Positions 8,549 through 18,512 of a stretch of DNA of 37,311 nt are shown piece by piece (the stretch's first letter is position 1; every line of letters starts with the position of its first letter). The position numbers were made by a program, and so were the translations under genes. This stretch comes from Rubrivivax sp. (GTDB lineage: Bacteria; Pseudomonadota; Gammaproteobacteria; Burkholderiales; Burkholderiaceae_C). Location of the stretch: positions 1-37,311 of the forward strand of contig JAEUPD010000143.1 of NCBI GenBank assembly GCA_016788525.1, in the 5' to 3' direction. The notes beneath the pieces are model-generated. The model had not been told where the DNA came from. It did not search any database and saw only the letters and a program-made list of their open reading frames with translations.

Positions 8549-8848
8549 TCAGCGCTTGGCAGCCACGGTACGCGTGGCCTGCTGCATCGGATCGCGGCCG
8601 GTCTTGTCGATCCACTTGGAGTAGTGCGGCAGCTCGCCCAGGCCGTCGTCCAGCGATTCGCCGGGCACACGGTAGGCCACGGGCTGGCGGCCGGTCTTGT
8701 CGACCCACTGCGAATAGTGCGGCAGTTCGCCCAGGCCACTGTCCAGCTTTTCTCCCGGCACCCGCCCGGGCTTGGAATCGGCCACGACGGAAGAAGCGGC
8801 AAAGCTCAGGCAAAGGGCCGCCAGCAGGGCGCCCGAACGCGTATTCAT
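8549..8848 (-). CDS. Small exported protein with two near-identical repeats
   Basis: This 99-residue protein has an N-terminal signal peptide (MNTRSGALLAALCLSFAASS, cleavage probably after VVA at residue 23). Almost all of the mature protein is two copies of a 27-residue unit, residues 30-56 and 61-87. They are identical at 22 of 27 positions and contain GLGELPHYS and DKTGR. Conserved Tyr, Trp, His and Asp residues suggest a surface or ligand-binding role, but nothing more can be said. There are no cysteines after the signal peptide. I do not recognise the family. It appears to be a single-gene unit preceded by about 0.6 kb without a recognised gene. Confidence 0.65.
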   Translation of the reverse strand: MNTRSGALLAALCLSFAASSVVADSKPGRVPGEKLDSGLGELPHYSQWVDKTGRQPVAYRVPGESLDDGLGELPHYSKWIDKTGRDPMQQATRTVAAKR

Positions 8849-9474
8849 GGTGTGGATCTCCGGGGCAGCGGATGTGTGGCTCGCCGACTTGTTGCCCTCA
8901 CACACAGTCGGCTCGCGCAAGGCTATGGAGGCCAGGGACCGTGCCTGTGTCGAATTCGCTCCGCGGCCGCCGATGCACGCCTGAGCCGCGGGATGCGATT
9001 CGCACGGAGATGGTGGCCGTTGGTTACCGCCCTTGCGCTGGCGAGTGCGGGCCAACCAGAAAGAACAACTGCTTCCACAAAGCCCGCACTCTGTTCGGCG
9101 CATTAGCAACTTGTGACACCCGCGTGCGACGCCCGGAGACCCCGGGGCTCTCCTGTCGCCAGCGAGACGGGCGGGCCGGACTCGACCTGGATCGGCCTGA
9201 GTCCTGCCAAGCCCTCGCCACCGCGGCGCTGCGGTTGCCGTGCCGCCCATCCCGGCATCCCGGCCGCGCCGAGCGCCCAATGTCCGTGCTGATGCGGCAA
9301 AGGGTGCCGTCGTCGCCGATTCCGCTGCGATGGCTGCTCGGGGAGCGCGGCAGATCGAGCCCCTCGAGCCCGGGCTTGGGCCTTGCGCCGCCACGGCCCG
9401 GCCGGAGCCGACCGCTGCCCTGACTTCGGCGGGCGCTGCCTCGGCCAGCGGGCGGTTCGGCGCGACGCCCGGGT
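8849..9474. other. Intergenic stretch without recognisable gene
   Basis: About 0.6 kb separates the repeat protein from the truncated carboxymuconolactone-decarboxylase-like gene. Open frames here have no recognisable domain and no convincing start. An inverted repeat GCCGAC/GTCGGC (8883-8888 and 8907-8912) lies upstream of the repeat protein and could belong to its promoter region. The part around 9010-9120 is noticeably less GC-rich than its surroundings. The stretch may be decayed sequence. Confidence 0.5.
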
Positions 9475-9636
9475 CTATGGCTTCGACAGCTGGTTGCGCA
9501 GCCCGGCGAAGGCGTCGAAGACGTCCGGCCGCCATGCCCAGGCCCTGGTGAGGTTCATCACGAAGCCCTCGGAGTCGGCGTTGGCGCCGTAGAGCCGGGC
9601 GGTCTCGGCGCTGTCTGGTGGGGTGGCGATGAACAT
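9475..9636 (-). pseudogene. Truncated carboxymuconolactone decarboxylase/AhpD-like gene
   Basis: The 53-residue product begins MFIATPPDSAETARLYGANA and continues with LTRAWAWRPDVFDAFAGLR, matching the N-terminus of peroxidase-related carboxymuconolactone-decarboxylase-fold proteins, which are usually about 180 residues long. The frame stops after LSKP, before the cysteine-containing active-site region. I could not find that region in any frame downstream. A good GAGGAC ribosome site precedes the ATG, so the gene decayed from a real start. It follows the E2 gene on the same strand by 167 bases, and may once have been last in that operon. Confidence 0.65.
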
Positions 9637-9803
9637 GGCGTCGTCCTCGGGTGGTGGCACAGGCAGCAGGCTGTGCGACGCCGGGCGTTTCACCGGCGTT
9701 CCGTGGGGGCGCCCGGCAGACTGGAACAAGCCGCGCCCGGCGTGGCGGTCCACACGGCGCACGCGGGTGAGCCCGCCCGAAAGGCAGGAACTACGCGTGG
9801 CCG

Positions 9804-11243
9804 CTACCGCTCGCCGAGGAACAGCGTCGCCGGATGTTCCAGCAACTCGCGCACGCGCTGCACGAAGCCCGCGGCCACGGCGCCGTCGACCACGCGGTGG
9901 TCGAACGAGCCGCTGAGGTTCATCATCAGCCGGCCGACCACGGCGCCGCGGCGCATCACCGGCCGTTCGACGATCTTGTTGACGCCGATGATGGCCACTT
10001 CCGGGTGGTTGATCACTGGCGTGGTCGCAATGCCGCCGAGCTTGCCCAGGCTCGTGACGGTGATCGTCGAGCCGGCCAGTTCGCCGCGCGTGGCCTTGCC
10101 GCTGCGTGCCAGCGCCGCCAGGCGCGCCGTCTCGGCGGCGATGGCGGCGAGCCCGAGAGACTGCGCGTCGCGCAGCACCGGCACCAGCAGGCCGGCGTCG
10201 GTCTGCGCCGCCACGCCCACGTGCACGGCGCTGTGCCGATGCAGCACGCCGGCCTCGTCGTCCAGCGTGCCGTTGACCTGGGGGAACTCGGGCACCGCAC
10301 GGCAGATGGCGACGATGACGAAGGCCAGCGGTGAGAGCCGAGGCGCGCCCTCGGCGCCGCCTGCGCCGCCGCGCTGATTCAGGTGCTCGCGCAGCGCTTC
10401 CAGCTCGGTGACGTCGACTTCCTCGTGGTAGCTGAAGTGCGGGATGCGGCGCGTCGACTCCTGCATCTTCTGCGCGATCTTGCGGCGCAGGCCGATGATG
10501 CGGATGGCCTCGACGGTGTCTTCGACTTCAGCGCGCGGCACCGCCGGTGCGGTGCGCGGCGCGGCGGCCGGGGGCTGTGCCTGGCGAGCCCCGCCCCGAA
10601 GCGCGACATGCGCGTCGAGGTCGGCGTGCATGACGCGCCCGCTCGGGCTGCCGGCGCGCACCTGCGCGAGGTCGATGCCCAGCTCCCAGGCGCGCGCGCG
10701 CACCGAGGGTGAAGCCAGCACGCGCGCCGGCGTGGCACGCGCCGGCGCCCCATCGGTCGTTGCCACGGCAGCCAGCGTCGTCGTGACGGCCGCCGATGGC
10801 AGGGGCGGCGCCGCCCGCACCTGCGCCGCCGCCATCGAGGACGCGGGCGTTGCCTTCTTCGCGGCTGCCGCTGCCGTCGCCGCGGGCGCTTGTGCCGATG
10901 CTTGTGCCAGCGCCTTGGCCGGCCCTCGCGCCGGCCCTCGCGCCGGCGCTGCCGCGGCGGCCGGGCTGCTGGCCGCCGATCCGCTGGCCGGCTTCACCGC
11001 CGCATCGGTCTCGATGCGGATCAGCTCGGCCCCCACCGCCAGCACCTGCCCCGGCTCGCCGCCGAGCGACTCGACCACGCCATGCACCGGCGAGGGCACT
11101 TCGACCGTGGCCTTGTCGGTCATGACGTCGGCCAGCACCTGATCTTCGATGATCCTCTCGCCTGGCTTCACATGCCAGGCCACCAGCTCCACTTCGGCCA
11201 CGCCTTCGCCGATGTCGGGCACGCGGATGACATGGATTGCCAT
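9804..11243 (-). CDS. bkdB: Branched-chain 2-oxoacid dehydrogenase E2 (dihydrolipoyl acyltransferase)
   Basis: This 479-residue E2 subunit transfers acyl groups from lipoyl-lysine to CoA. It has one N-terminal lipoyl domain with the modified lysine at K44 (MTDKATVEVP), a long Ala/Pro-rich linker (about residues 85-170), and a peripheral subunit-binding domain around 172-212 (RVLASPSVRARAWELGIDL). The catalytic domain ends with FDHRVVDG (H449, D453). The ATG lies 2 bases after the E1 beta stop codon, so translation is likely coupled. The linker contains a small DNA repeat encoding RGPARGPA. Similarity is highest to BkdB-type E2 proteins. An acetyl- or aryl-specific complex cannot be excluded. 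Confidence 0.9.
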   Translation of the reverse strand: MAIHVIRVPDIGEGVAEVELVAWHVKPGERIIEDQVLADVMTDKATVEVPSPVHGVVESLGGEPGQVLAVGAELIRIETDAAVKPASGSAASSPAAAAAPARGPARGPAKALAQASAQAPAATAAAAAKKATPASSMAAAQVRAAPPLPSAAVTTTLAAVATTDGAPARATPARVLASPSVRARAWELGIDLAQVRAGSPSGRVMHADLDAHVALRGGARQAQPPAAAPRTAPAVPRAEVEDTVEAIRIIGLRRKIAQKMQESTRRIPHFSYHEEVDVTELEALREHLNQRGGAGGAEGAPRLSPLAFVIVAICRAVPEFPQVNGTLDDEAGVLHRHSAVHVGVAAQTDAGLLVPVLRDAQSLGLAAIAAETARLAALARSGKATRGELAGSTITVTSLGKLGGIATTPVINHPEVAIIGVNKIVERPVMRRGAVVGRLMMNLSGSFDHRVVDGAVAAGFVQRVRELLEHPATLFLGER

Positions 11244-11245
11244 GG

Positions 11246-13635
<2,390 letters not shown>

Positions 13636-13652
13636 TCACGCGTGGCGCAGTG

Positions 13653-13676
13653 TCACCACATTCGGTGGCCGCTTCA
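13653..13676 (-). promoter_or_regulatory. Recurrent 24-bp motif, copy C
   Basis: On the minus strand this reads TGAAGCGGC-N6-ATGTGGTGA. Its first TGA is the stop codon of the upstream NnrS-like gene, just as copy A uses the trpB2 stop codon. It lies before the bkd operon, on the same strand. Confidence 0.4.
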
Positions 13677-14885
13677 AGACGCCGCGCGCCGCCCGCGCCA
13701 CGCCGCCTGCGCCATCGTCGCCACGAAGGCGAGCAGCGCCAGCGCAGAAAGCAACGCGCCCCAGCGCACGAGCCCGGAGGCAGCACCGCCTTCGCGCCCG
13801 AGCGCCAGCAGCGCGTCGCCGGCCAGCCGCAGCGCCACCGAGGCGTGCAGCAACGCGAGCGGCGTGTAGAACGCCGCGTGGTACGGCAGCCTCACGCGCA
13901 AGACGGCCGGAAAGATGATCGGCGCGTGGCCGAACACCATCGCGAAGACGAAGCCCAGCAGCAGCGCGTGCAGCGCGGCGTCGTAGGCCGGACCGCCGGC
14001 GCCCAGCCCGGCCCCGCCGATGACGAGGCCGCCGGCGGCCAGCCAGCCGTAGCCCGTGAGCAGGCATGCCGCGATGTAGCGCGTGAGCCCGCGCTGGCGC
14101 ACGGTGCGCCGAGCGATGTCGTTGGCCAGCAGCCAGGCCGCCAGCGCCGCGAGCGCCAGGCCGAAGGCCTGCCCGGCTGCGGCGGCGCGTGTCGCGGCCA
14201 GCGTGACCAGCGCGGCCAGCAGCGCGGCGACGATAGCGCCGAACAGGCGCCGCGCCGCCGCCGACGGCGGCATGAAGCGCGACAGCTCCAGCCGCTCGCC
14301 GGCAATGGTGAGCACCAGGAATGCCAGCCACCAGCCGACGAGATCAGGCACCGGCGTGCCCGTGGCCCACAGCCCGGTGCCCACGCTCCAGCCGGCGGCG
14401 CCCAGCGTGATGACGAGGTTGAACGCCGTGCGCTGCCGCGCCAGCACGTGCAGCGAAGCCGCCAGCAGCCCCGCCGACGCGGCGAGATACAGCCAGGGTG
14501 CCGCCGCGTCGGCGCCGTGCATGAGGGCGACCGTGCCCAGCGCCGCGGCGACCGGTGCCGCATAGGCCCAGCGGCGGCCGACCATCGCGCCGCGCGCCAC
14601 GCCCGCGGCGGCGCCCGCTGCCGAAGGCAGCACCGCGGACGCGATGGCCACCGCGCGCTCCAGCGAGATCACCACGCCGAAGAAGCCGCAGACCATCAGC
14701 GGCCCGTGCCACGCGGCGGCGCCGGCGGCAAGCGGCGGCATCGGCCACGCCAGCCGCGCGAGCCCGGCTGCGGTGCCCACGGCCAGTGCCGCGAAGCCCA
14801 GCACCAGCAACGGCAACCGCCCCCAGGCCAGGCGGGGCCCGGTGCCGGGCGGTGCCGGGCTGTCGCGCGGCGTTGCCGGGCTCAC
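13674..14885 (-). CDS. NnrS-like polytopic membrane protein
   Basis: This protein of about 403 residues has roughly twelve hydrophobic segments. Conserved-looking histidines occur in AAWHGPLMVCGFFG, in ALHALLLGFVFAMVFGHAPI and in LPYHAAFYTPLALLHAS, the pattern of membrane haem-binding proteins related to NnrS. A GTG at 14885 overlaps the preceding DUF59 stop codon (GTGA) and was chosen over an ATG at 14954 that would run 73 bases into that gene. Neighbours are a DUF59 protein, a double-GNAT protein and a hemerythrin, suggesting a shared nitric-oxide or metal-cluster stress role. The family assignment is looser than for the other two NnrS proteins in the window. Confidence 0.65.
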   Translation of the reverse strand: MSPATPRDSPAPPGTGPRLAWGRLPLLVLGFAALAVGTAAGLARLAWPMPPLAAGAAAWHGPLMVCGFFGVVISLERAVAIASAVLPSAAGAAAGVARGAMVGRRWAYAAPVAAALGTVALMHGADAAAPWLYLAASAGLLAASLHVLARQRTAFNLVITLGAAGWSVGTGLWATGTPVPDLVGWWLAFLVLTIAGERLELSRFMPPSAAARRLFGAIVAALLAALVTLAATRAAAAGQAFGLALAALAAWLLANDIARRTVRQRGLTRYIAACLLTGYGWLAAGGLVIGGAGLGAGGPAYDAALHALLLGFVFAMVFGHAPIIFPAVLRVRLPYHAAFYTPLALLHASVALRLAGDALLALGREGGAASGLVRWGALLSALALLAFVATMAQAAWRGRRAAS

Positions 14886-15199
14886 CTCGGCGCCCAGCCG
14901 AAGTGCTCGCGCGCCAGGCCGCTCATGCGCTCGGGCGTCCACGGCGGGTCCCACACCAGTTCGACGTCGACCGGGGTGCCCGCGGGCAGCGTGCGCCGAA
15001 GCACCTCTCGCACTTCGTCGACCAGCATCTCGGCCACCGGGCAGGCCGCGCTGGTCATCGTCATCTGCACCGCGACGCCGTCCTGTGCGGCGGTGACGCC
15101 GTAGATGAGACCCAGGTCGACGATGTTCATGCCGGCCTCGGGGTCCTGCACCGCCCGCAGCGCTTCGCGCACCGCGTCTTCGTCGACCGGCTCGGCCAT
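14882..15199 (-). CDS. DUF59/MIP18-family metal-sulfur cluster assembly protein
   Basis: This 105-residue protein carries the DUF59 hallmarks DPEAGMNIVDLGLIYGV and TMTSAACPVAEML with the conserved Cys53. Family members (SufT, PaaD, eukaryotic MIP18) assist Fe-S cluster maturation. The window encodes many Fe-S enzymes (oxidoreductase, PadB/PadC, Hcr), which makes this role reasonable here. It is preceded by the double-GNAT gene (27-base gap) and overlaps the NnrS-like gene by four bases, so it belongs to that operon. Confidence 0.85.
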   Translation of the reverse strand: MAEPVDEDAVREALRAVQDPEAGMNIVDLGLIYGVTAAQDGVAVQMTMTSAACPVAEMLVDEVREVLRRTLPAGTPVDVELVWDPPWTPERMSGLAREHFGWAPR

Positions 15200-15226
15200 G
15201 CCTTGCGCTCGTCAGTGAAAGCGCCG

Positions 15227-16315
15227 CTAGACCGGGCGCACGAACGACAATCGCTGCCCGGGCCCGAAGCCCGTGGCCGCGAGAAAGCCCCGCAGCGGCA
15301 GGTCTTCAAATGGCGCCACGGTCTCCACGCGCTCCACGCGCAGCGCGCCGAGGTTGGCGAACAGCTGCGACATCAGTGCGCGGCCAAGGCCGCGGTGCTC
15401 GAAGCCGGGGTCGACGCCCAGCGTGTCGATCACCGCCACCGGTTCGGTGCGGCCGTAGTCGCCGAGGTCGGCGCGCGCCATCAGGTAGCCCACCGGCTGC
15501 CCGTCGCTGCACGCCACCAGCGAGACGCGCACGCTCGACTCCGCCAGCGCCTCGTCCAGCCGCGCGGCGATGTACCCGCGCCGGTCGTGCCCGGTGAGGC
15601 GGCGGTCGATGCGCACGATGGCGTCCAGGTCGGCCGGCGTCATCGTGCGCACGTCGGCGGCATCGCGCGCATGGCGGGAATGCCGATCGTGGTCGTTGCC
15701 GCCCTCGGCTTCGAGGCGCGCATAGTCGATCTCGCGCCGCGGCTCGCCGCCGTCCTCCTCTTCGGCGGCCGGCGGCGCCGCGTCGCGGCCGGCGTGGTAG
15801 GCACCGCCCTCGACGCTGCCTTGCACGATCTGCTCGGCGGCCAGCTCGAAGCCCAGCGCGTCGAAGAAGGCGAGGATGTCGTGGTCGCGCCAATGCGCTG
15901 TGCTGCGCACCTCGGTCACGTCGTGCCGGCGCGCCCAGGCGGCCAGCGCCTCGAACAGCTGGTGCCCGGCGCCGGCGCCGCGGCGCTCGGGCCGCACCCC
16001 CATCATCTCCAGCCGCAGCGTGCGGCGCGTGCGGCCGAACTCGCCGGCCAGCACGCGCGCCAGCATGAAACCGGCCACGCCTTCGGCGCCGGTGGCGGCG
16101 AACTGCGCGTGCAGCGCCGGTTCGCGCAGCGCCGCGGCAAGCCGCCGCTCGATGTAGTTGCGGCGCGTGCGGCCCTGCACCGCGGCGTCGATGGCCACCA
16201 CGGCTTCGAGGTCCGAGGCAGCCAGGGCGCGGACGCGGAACGGGCCGGCGCCTTCCGGCGCGGCGGGGTGCGGCGCGTGGCCGGTCTGCGAAGGGGGGGT
16301 CGTCGGCGACATCAT
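15227..16315 (-). CDS. Double-GNAT-domain acetyltransferase-like protein
   Basis: This 362-residue protein has two GNAT domains in tandem. The first runs roughly over residues 25-170 (FRVRALAASDLEAVVAID ... MGVRPERRGAGAGHQLFEAL) and the second over about 220-360 (VRTMTPADLDAIVRIDRRL ... LGVDPGFEHRGLGRALMSQL). They are joined by a charged linker rich in Glu, Asp, His and Arg. Both acetyl-CoA-binding loops (RRGAGAG, HRGLGRA) look usable. The ATG at 16315 has an AGGAG upstream, and longer starts run into low-complexity sequence. The substrate is unknown. A third, related single GNAT domain is encoded at 33593-34093 beside the Rrf2 regulator. Confidence 0.82.
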   Translation of the reverse strand: MMSPTTPPSQTGHAPHPAAPEGAGPFRVRALAASDLEAVVAIDAAVQGRTRRNYIERRLAAALREPALHAQFAATGAEGVAGFMLARVLAGEFGRTRRTLRLEMMGVRPERRGAGAGHQLFEALAAWARRHDVTEVRSTAHWRDHDILAFFDALGFELAAEQIVQGSVEGGAYHAGRDAAPPAAEEEDGGEPRREIDYARLEAEGGNDHDRHSRHARDAADVRTMTPADLDAIVRIDRRLTGHDRRGYIAARLDEALAESSVRVSLVACSDGQPVGYLMARADLGDYGRTEPVAVIDTLGVDPGFEHRGLGRALMSQLFANLGALRVERVETVAPFEDLPLRGFLAATGFGPGQRLSFVRPV

Positions 16316-16361
16316 CGGCCGGGCTCCTCGGGGTTGGCGACGGCTCGCGCCGGCGCGTGGC

Positions 16362-16841
16362 TCACTGTGCCGCGTAGGCCATCGCCAGCTCGCCGTCGCT
16401 CGACTCGTCGAGCAGGTTGTCGAGCTCCGGCAGCAGCGCCTGCGTTTCCTTGTGGACATGGGCTTCGAGCCGCTCGGCCCACTCGAGCGCCGTGCGGCGC
16501 ATCACGGCCATCTCGTCGGGGCCGGGCGCCGCGCCCGCGGCCAGCCGGCGCGCCGGTGGCAGCAGTTCGGCGGCCACGGCACGCAAGGTGTGGTGCTCCT
16601 CCAGCAGCAGGGTGGCGAGGTCGCCGGCGCCGCCTTCGTGCAGGCGCGGGAACAGCTGCTGCTCCTCGAAGTCGAAGTGGCGCCCGATCTCGTGGGTCAG
16701 CGCGCGCGCCAGGCCCGGGGCGATGGCGGCCAGCGCGGCCGGGTCTTCATCGGCGGCGGCGCGGCGCACGCGGGCCAGCAGTTCGAGCGTTGCGCGGTGC
16801 TCCTCGTCGAGCACCTGGCACACGTGGCGGGTGGCAGGCAT
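16362..16841 (-). CDS. Hemerythrin-like HHE-domain protein
   Basis: This 159-residue, all-helical protein has the spaced His/Glu ligands of hemerythrin-like proteins: H15 (DEEHRATLELL), H50 and H55-FDFEE, EEH83H84, and H128/H130 with E132. Such di-iron proteins bind oxygen or nitric oxide or help repair Fe-S clusters. The GC-rich leader has no strong ribosome site. A GGTAT-N4-ATACC inverted repeat lies 18 bases upstream, and an FNR/Dnr-like box (TTGAC-N4-GACAA on this strand) lies 60 bases upstream. Both fit control by oxygen or nitric-oxide regulators. The double-GNAT, DUF59 and NnrS-like genes follow in the same direction. Confidence 0.85.
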   Translation of the reverse strand: MPATRHVCQVLDEEHRATLELLARVRRAAADEDPAALAAIAPGLARALTHEIGRHFDFEEQQLFPRLHEGGAGDLATLLLEEHHTLRAVAAELLPPARRLAAGAAPGPDEMAVMRRTALEWAERLEAHVHKETQALLPELDNLLDESSDGELAMAYAAQ

Positions 16842-16859
16842 GGGGGGTGTTCCAAAATC

Positions 16860-16873
16860 GGTATGACGATACC
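16860..16873. promoter_or_regulatory. Inverted repeat before the hemerythrin gene
   Basis: GGTAT-GACG-ATACC is a perfect 5-bp inverted repeat placed just before the start codon. On the minus strand it is extended by ATTCTGGTA, a 9-mer that also occurs at 33518-33526 in front of the GNAT-Rrf2 genes. It is a candidate repressor operator; the regulator is not identified. Confidence 0.45.
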
Positions 16874-16901
16874 AGAATAGGTGCCGCCCGACGGTTTGCC
16901 C

Positions 16902-16915
16902 TTGTCCCAGGTCAA
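16902..16915 (-). promoter_or_regulatory. FNR/Dnr-like box before the hemerythrin gene
   Basis: On the minus strand the site reads TTGAC-CTGG-GACAA, matching the FNR/Dnr pattern TTGAT-N4-ATCAA at 8 of 10 positions. It is 60 bases before the hemerythrin ATG and lies in the gap after the CoA-ligase stop codon. Activation under low oxygen or nitric oxide is inferred. Confidence 0.5.
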
Positions 16916-16934
16916 GTGCCCCGGGGCCTGCCGG

Positions 16935-18512
16935 TCAGCGGCCGGCGTCCTGTGCGCCGTGCAGCGGCTCGCCCGTGGCGGCGGGGGCGGCGGGGCGCAG
17001 CGTGACCTCGGGGCTGGCGGTCAGCGCGCGGCGCAGCAGCTTGCCGGTGGCTGTGCGCGGCAGCGCCTCGAGCGCCACCAGCCGTGCCGGGCGCTGGTGG
17101 GGCGGCAGCGCCATCGCGCGCGCGCCGAGTGCCGAGCGCACCGCGGCCATGTCGGCGCCGTCAGCCACGAAGAACAGCTGCAGCTCGCTCAGGCCGTCGG
17201 CGTCGTCACTGCATGCCAGCGCCGCCTCGCGCAGGCCGCGCACTCCGGCGGTCAGCTGTTCCTCGAGCAGCGCCAGGTCGACCCAGCGGCCGCGCTGCTT
17301 GACCAGCGAGTCCTCGCGGCCGGCGAAGCGCCAGCCGGTTCCTTCCTGCACGAAGAGGTCGGCCGGGCAGAAGCGGCCGTCGCGGAAGCTCTCGGCGTCG
17401 GCGGCCGGCCGCCGGTGGTAGCCGAGCGCGAGCGTCGGGCAGCGCAGCGCGAGCCGCGTTGGTTCGCCCGAGGCGGCAGCGCGCTCATCGGCGGGCCGCA
17501 CCTCTACGCCCGGCGACGGCGACAGCTGCGCTTCGTCGGGCGCCGCGGTCAACGCCAGGACCAGCGTTTCCGAGGTGCCCCAGCCGTCCCACAGCGGCAC
17601 GCCGGTGGCGGCGCGCCACTGCTCGCGCAGCCGCGCGGGCAAGGCCTCGCCGGCCGACACCGCCAGGCGCAGTGACGAGCCGCGCAGCGTGCCGGCGTGC
17701 CCGTCGTGCAGTAGGCCACGGTACAGCGCCGGGACCGAGAACAGCACGCTCGGCCGGTGCGGGCCGACGAAGGCGGCCACCCCGGCCGTCGTGGGCCAGC
17801 GCGGGTCGATCAGCAGCGTGGCGCCCAGGCGCAGGCCGGCCAGCAGGCCGTTGACCAGCGGGTAGGTGAAGAACAGGCGCGAGCTGGCGAAGAGCCGATC
17901 GTCACCCGTCACGCCCAGCCGCTCGGTCGAGATGCGCGCGATGTGGCTCGCCGCGCGGTGAGCGTGCACCACCGCCTTCGGCCGGCCAGAGGTGCCCGAC
18001 GAGTGCACCCACAGCATCGGATCACCATCGCCCCGGGGCACGGGCTCGACGGGTGCGCCGGCGACCGCGCGAAGCAGCGGCAGGTCGAGGGCGACTGCGC
18101 GCGTCGCTGCAGGGGCGACGGCCGCGGTGGCATCGGCAGCGTCCGCGGCGCGGCCCGTGCCGGTCGCGTTGCCCGGTGCGCCCGTGTCGGCCGCGTCGCC
18201 GATCACGAACGAAAAGCCCGACTCCTCGCAGGCGGCACGCCACTCGTCGGCCGGCAGCCGCGGGTTCACGCCCACGGCCACGCCGCCCGCCCAGATCACC
18301 GACAGCCAGGCTTCGACCCAGCCGATGCCGTCGGTGAGCCGCACGGCCACCACGCCGCCGGGCTGCAGCCCGAGCCGGCGCCAGGCCCCGGCCAGGCGCG
18401 CGACACGATCGCGCAGCTCGCCGCGCGACACACTCTGCCCTTCACAGTCGATCGCGATGCCGGCGTCGCCGCGCGGGCCCGCGGGCCGCAGCAGCAGCTC
18501 GGCGCCGTTCAT
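16935..18512 (-). CDS. Benzoate/4-hydroxybenzoate-type CoA ligase
   Basis: This 525-residue acyl-adenylate-forming enzyme has the AMP-binding loop WVHSSGTSGRPKAVVH (about 168-183), WDGWGTSETL further on, and the C-terminal PRTATGKLLRR with the adenylation lysine K491. Its length and the segment FASSRLFFTYPLVNGL resemble benzoate-CoA and 4-hydroxybenzoate-CoA ligases. It activates an aromatic acid to its CoA thioester at the cost of ATP to AMP. An Ala-rich insertion occupies residues about 108-140. Its ATG overlaps the hcrB stop codon (ATGA), which points to 4-hydroxybenzoate as substrate so that the Hcr reductase can remove the hydroxyl group. Benzoate or 3-hydroxybenzoate remain possible. 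Confidence 0.82.
   Translation of the reverse strand: MNGAELLLRPAGPRGDAGIAIDCEGQSVSRGELRDRVARLAGAWRRLGLQPGGVVAVRLTDGIGWVEAWLSVIWAGGVAVGVNPRLPADEWRAACEESGFSFVIGDAADTGAPGNATGTGRAADAADATAAVAPAATRAVALDLPLLRAVAGAPVEPVPRGDGDPMLWVHSSGTSGRPKAVVHAHRAASHIARISTERLGVTGDDRLFASSRLFFTYPLVNGLLAGLRLGATLLIDPRWPTTAGVAAFVGPHRPSVLFSVPALYRGLLHDGHAGTLRGSSLRLAVSAGEALPARLREQWRAATGVPLWDGWGTSETLVLALTAAPDEAQLSPSPGVEVRPADERAAASGEPTRLALRCPTLALGYHRRPAADAESFRDGRFCPADLFVQEGTGWRFAGREDSLVKQRGRWVDLALLEEQLTAGVRGLREAALACSDDADGLSELQLFFVADGADMAAVRSALGARAMALPPHQRPARLVALEALPRTATGKLLRRALTASPEVTLRPAAPAATGEPLHGAQDAGR

Noticed and set aside
9010-9120. A less GC-rich patch with GTTGG/CCAAC arms that could suggest a recombination site.
   Set aside because: No integrase, no matching attC core and no flanking direct repeats are visible.
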